From assembly GCA_001931905.2 (NCBI GenBank), contig MSJI02000934.1, forward strand, positions 1 to 40,429: DNA of 40,429 nucleotides, written 5' to 3'. This DNA comes from Cladosporium sp. IMV 00045 (Eukaryota > Ascomycota > Dothideomycetes > Cladosporiales > Cladosporiaceae). Below the pieces are notes generated by a model, which did not search any database, was not told the origin of the DNA, and saw nothing but the letters and a program-made list of their open reading frames with translations. The position numbers and the translations under genes were made by a program. Shown piece after piece: positions 40,011 through 40,429 of the stretch (positions are counted from its first letter, which is position 1; each line of letters opens with the position of its first letter).

Positions 40011-40429
40011 GTTGAATGGTTTAGGGGCGTGGAAGGGTTTGCTCGGAGCCTCTTTTTTATTTGGGATGCTTCTCTTGGTACGGTTTGGATTTTTGGAAAC
40101 ATTGCATTTCTCAGAGTCACGGGATTGATTTGATGTTGGTTTGCTTGCCCACCCGGCAAAGCATGGCGTTTAATGCAACTGCATTCGGATCGGGGTTTCC
40201 TTATTGCTTTCCGCGGAGGGTCTTTGGTTTAGCAGTTCTTGGAGCATGATGGGAGGCAGGCTAGCGCTGTCTGTACGTATTGCTTTGTTCCTATTTTTTT
40301 TAATGCCAGGGCGATGCGAGGATTCCAGGGCCTCGCATGGCATGATTTTTTTATCTTTTAGAGAGAAGAAGGGGGAGGATTTGGAAAAGAGTACTTTCTG
40401 ATTTTTTTTTTTTTTTTTTTTCCTTTTTC
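40011..40429. other. 3' flank of the ubiquitin protease gene
   Basis: The 3' UTR and downstream flank. The window ends in a T-rich tract (T run at about 40401-40422). Small ORFs here have no motif. Nothing else seen. Confidence 0.5.

Noticed and set aside
1..40429. CRISPR arrays, rRNA genes or bacterial operons
   Set aside because: No spaced direct repeats of CRISPR type and no rRNA sequence seen; gene structure is fungal.

Overview
The window is nuclear DNA of a filamentous ascomycete (Pezizomycotina), most likely a Dothideomycete. The grounds are short spliceosomal introns (about 46-102 bp) with GT..AG ends and CTNAC-type branch sites, typical fungal housekeeping proteins (Pet127, Vps45, Trm6, Coq9, Swd3, mitochondrial uL5), and a large repeat island with the C-to-T signature of repeat-induced point mutation (RIP). 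The class-level placement is inference.

Layout. Bases 1-393 are normal in composition and hold the start of a protein running off the left edge (minus strand) plus a 234-bp LTR-like block with inverted ends. Bases 394 to about 7,430 are a RIP-mutated island. A Ty3/gypsy retrotransposon can still be read on the minus strand (Gag with zinc knuckle, then reverse transcriptase), next to another degenerate antisense frame and a three-copy 88-bp tandem repeat. The first intact gene beyond the island is a secreted GH105 pectin-degrading hydrolase (minus, four exons). A gene-poor stretch with one small proline-rich gene follows. From 12.2 kb onward the window is dense in housekeeping genes: PET127 (-) divergent from VPS45 (+); an HPP-family membrane protein (+) convergent with acireductone dioxygenase ADI1 (-, three exons); an unusual single-ORF fusion of homoserine kinase and AIR synthetase (-) divergent from TRM6/GCD10 (+); an intron-containing tRNA-Trp(CCA); COQ9 (-) divergent from an uncharacterised acidic/lysine-rich probable nuclear protein (+); SWD3 (COMPASS WD40 subunit, +) convergent with MRPL7 (uL5m, -); and a CYLD-like ubiquitin protease (+) ending in a CaaX box.

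How they fit together. Four proteins are mitochondrial (Pet127, Coq9, uL5m) or endosomal (Vps45). A methionine/one-carbon flavour is visible around 20.4-25.7 kb: methionine salvage (ADI1), homoserine phosphorylation joined to purine synthesis, and a SAM-dependent tRNA methyltransferase subunit known in yeast as Gcd10. Whether this neighbourhood is functional is not shown by the sequence.

The most striking item is the homoserine kinase-AIR synthetase fusion (21498-23618). Both halves keep their signature motifs and the junction is within about 20 residues. I know of no described enzyme with this architecture. Exon structures below were worked out by hand from splice sites and conserved protein continuity; each full model has a coding length divisible by three.
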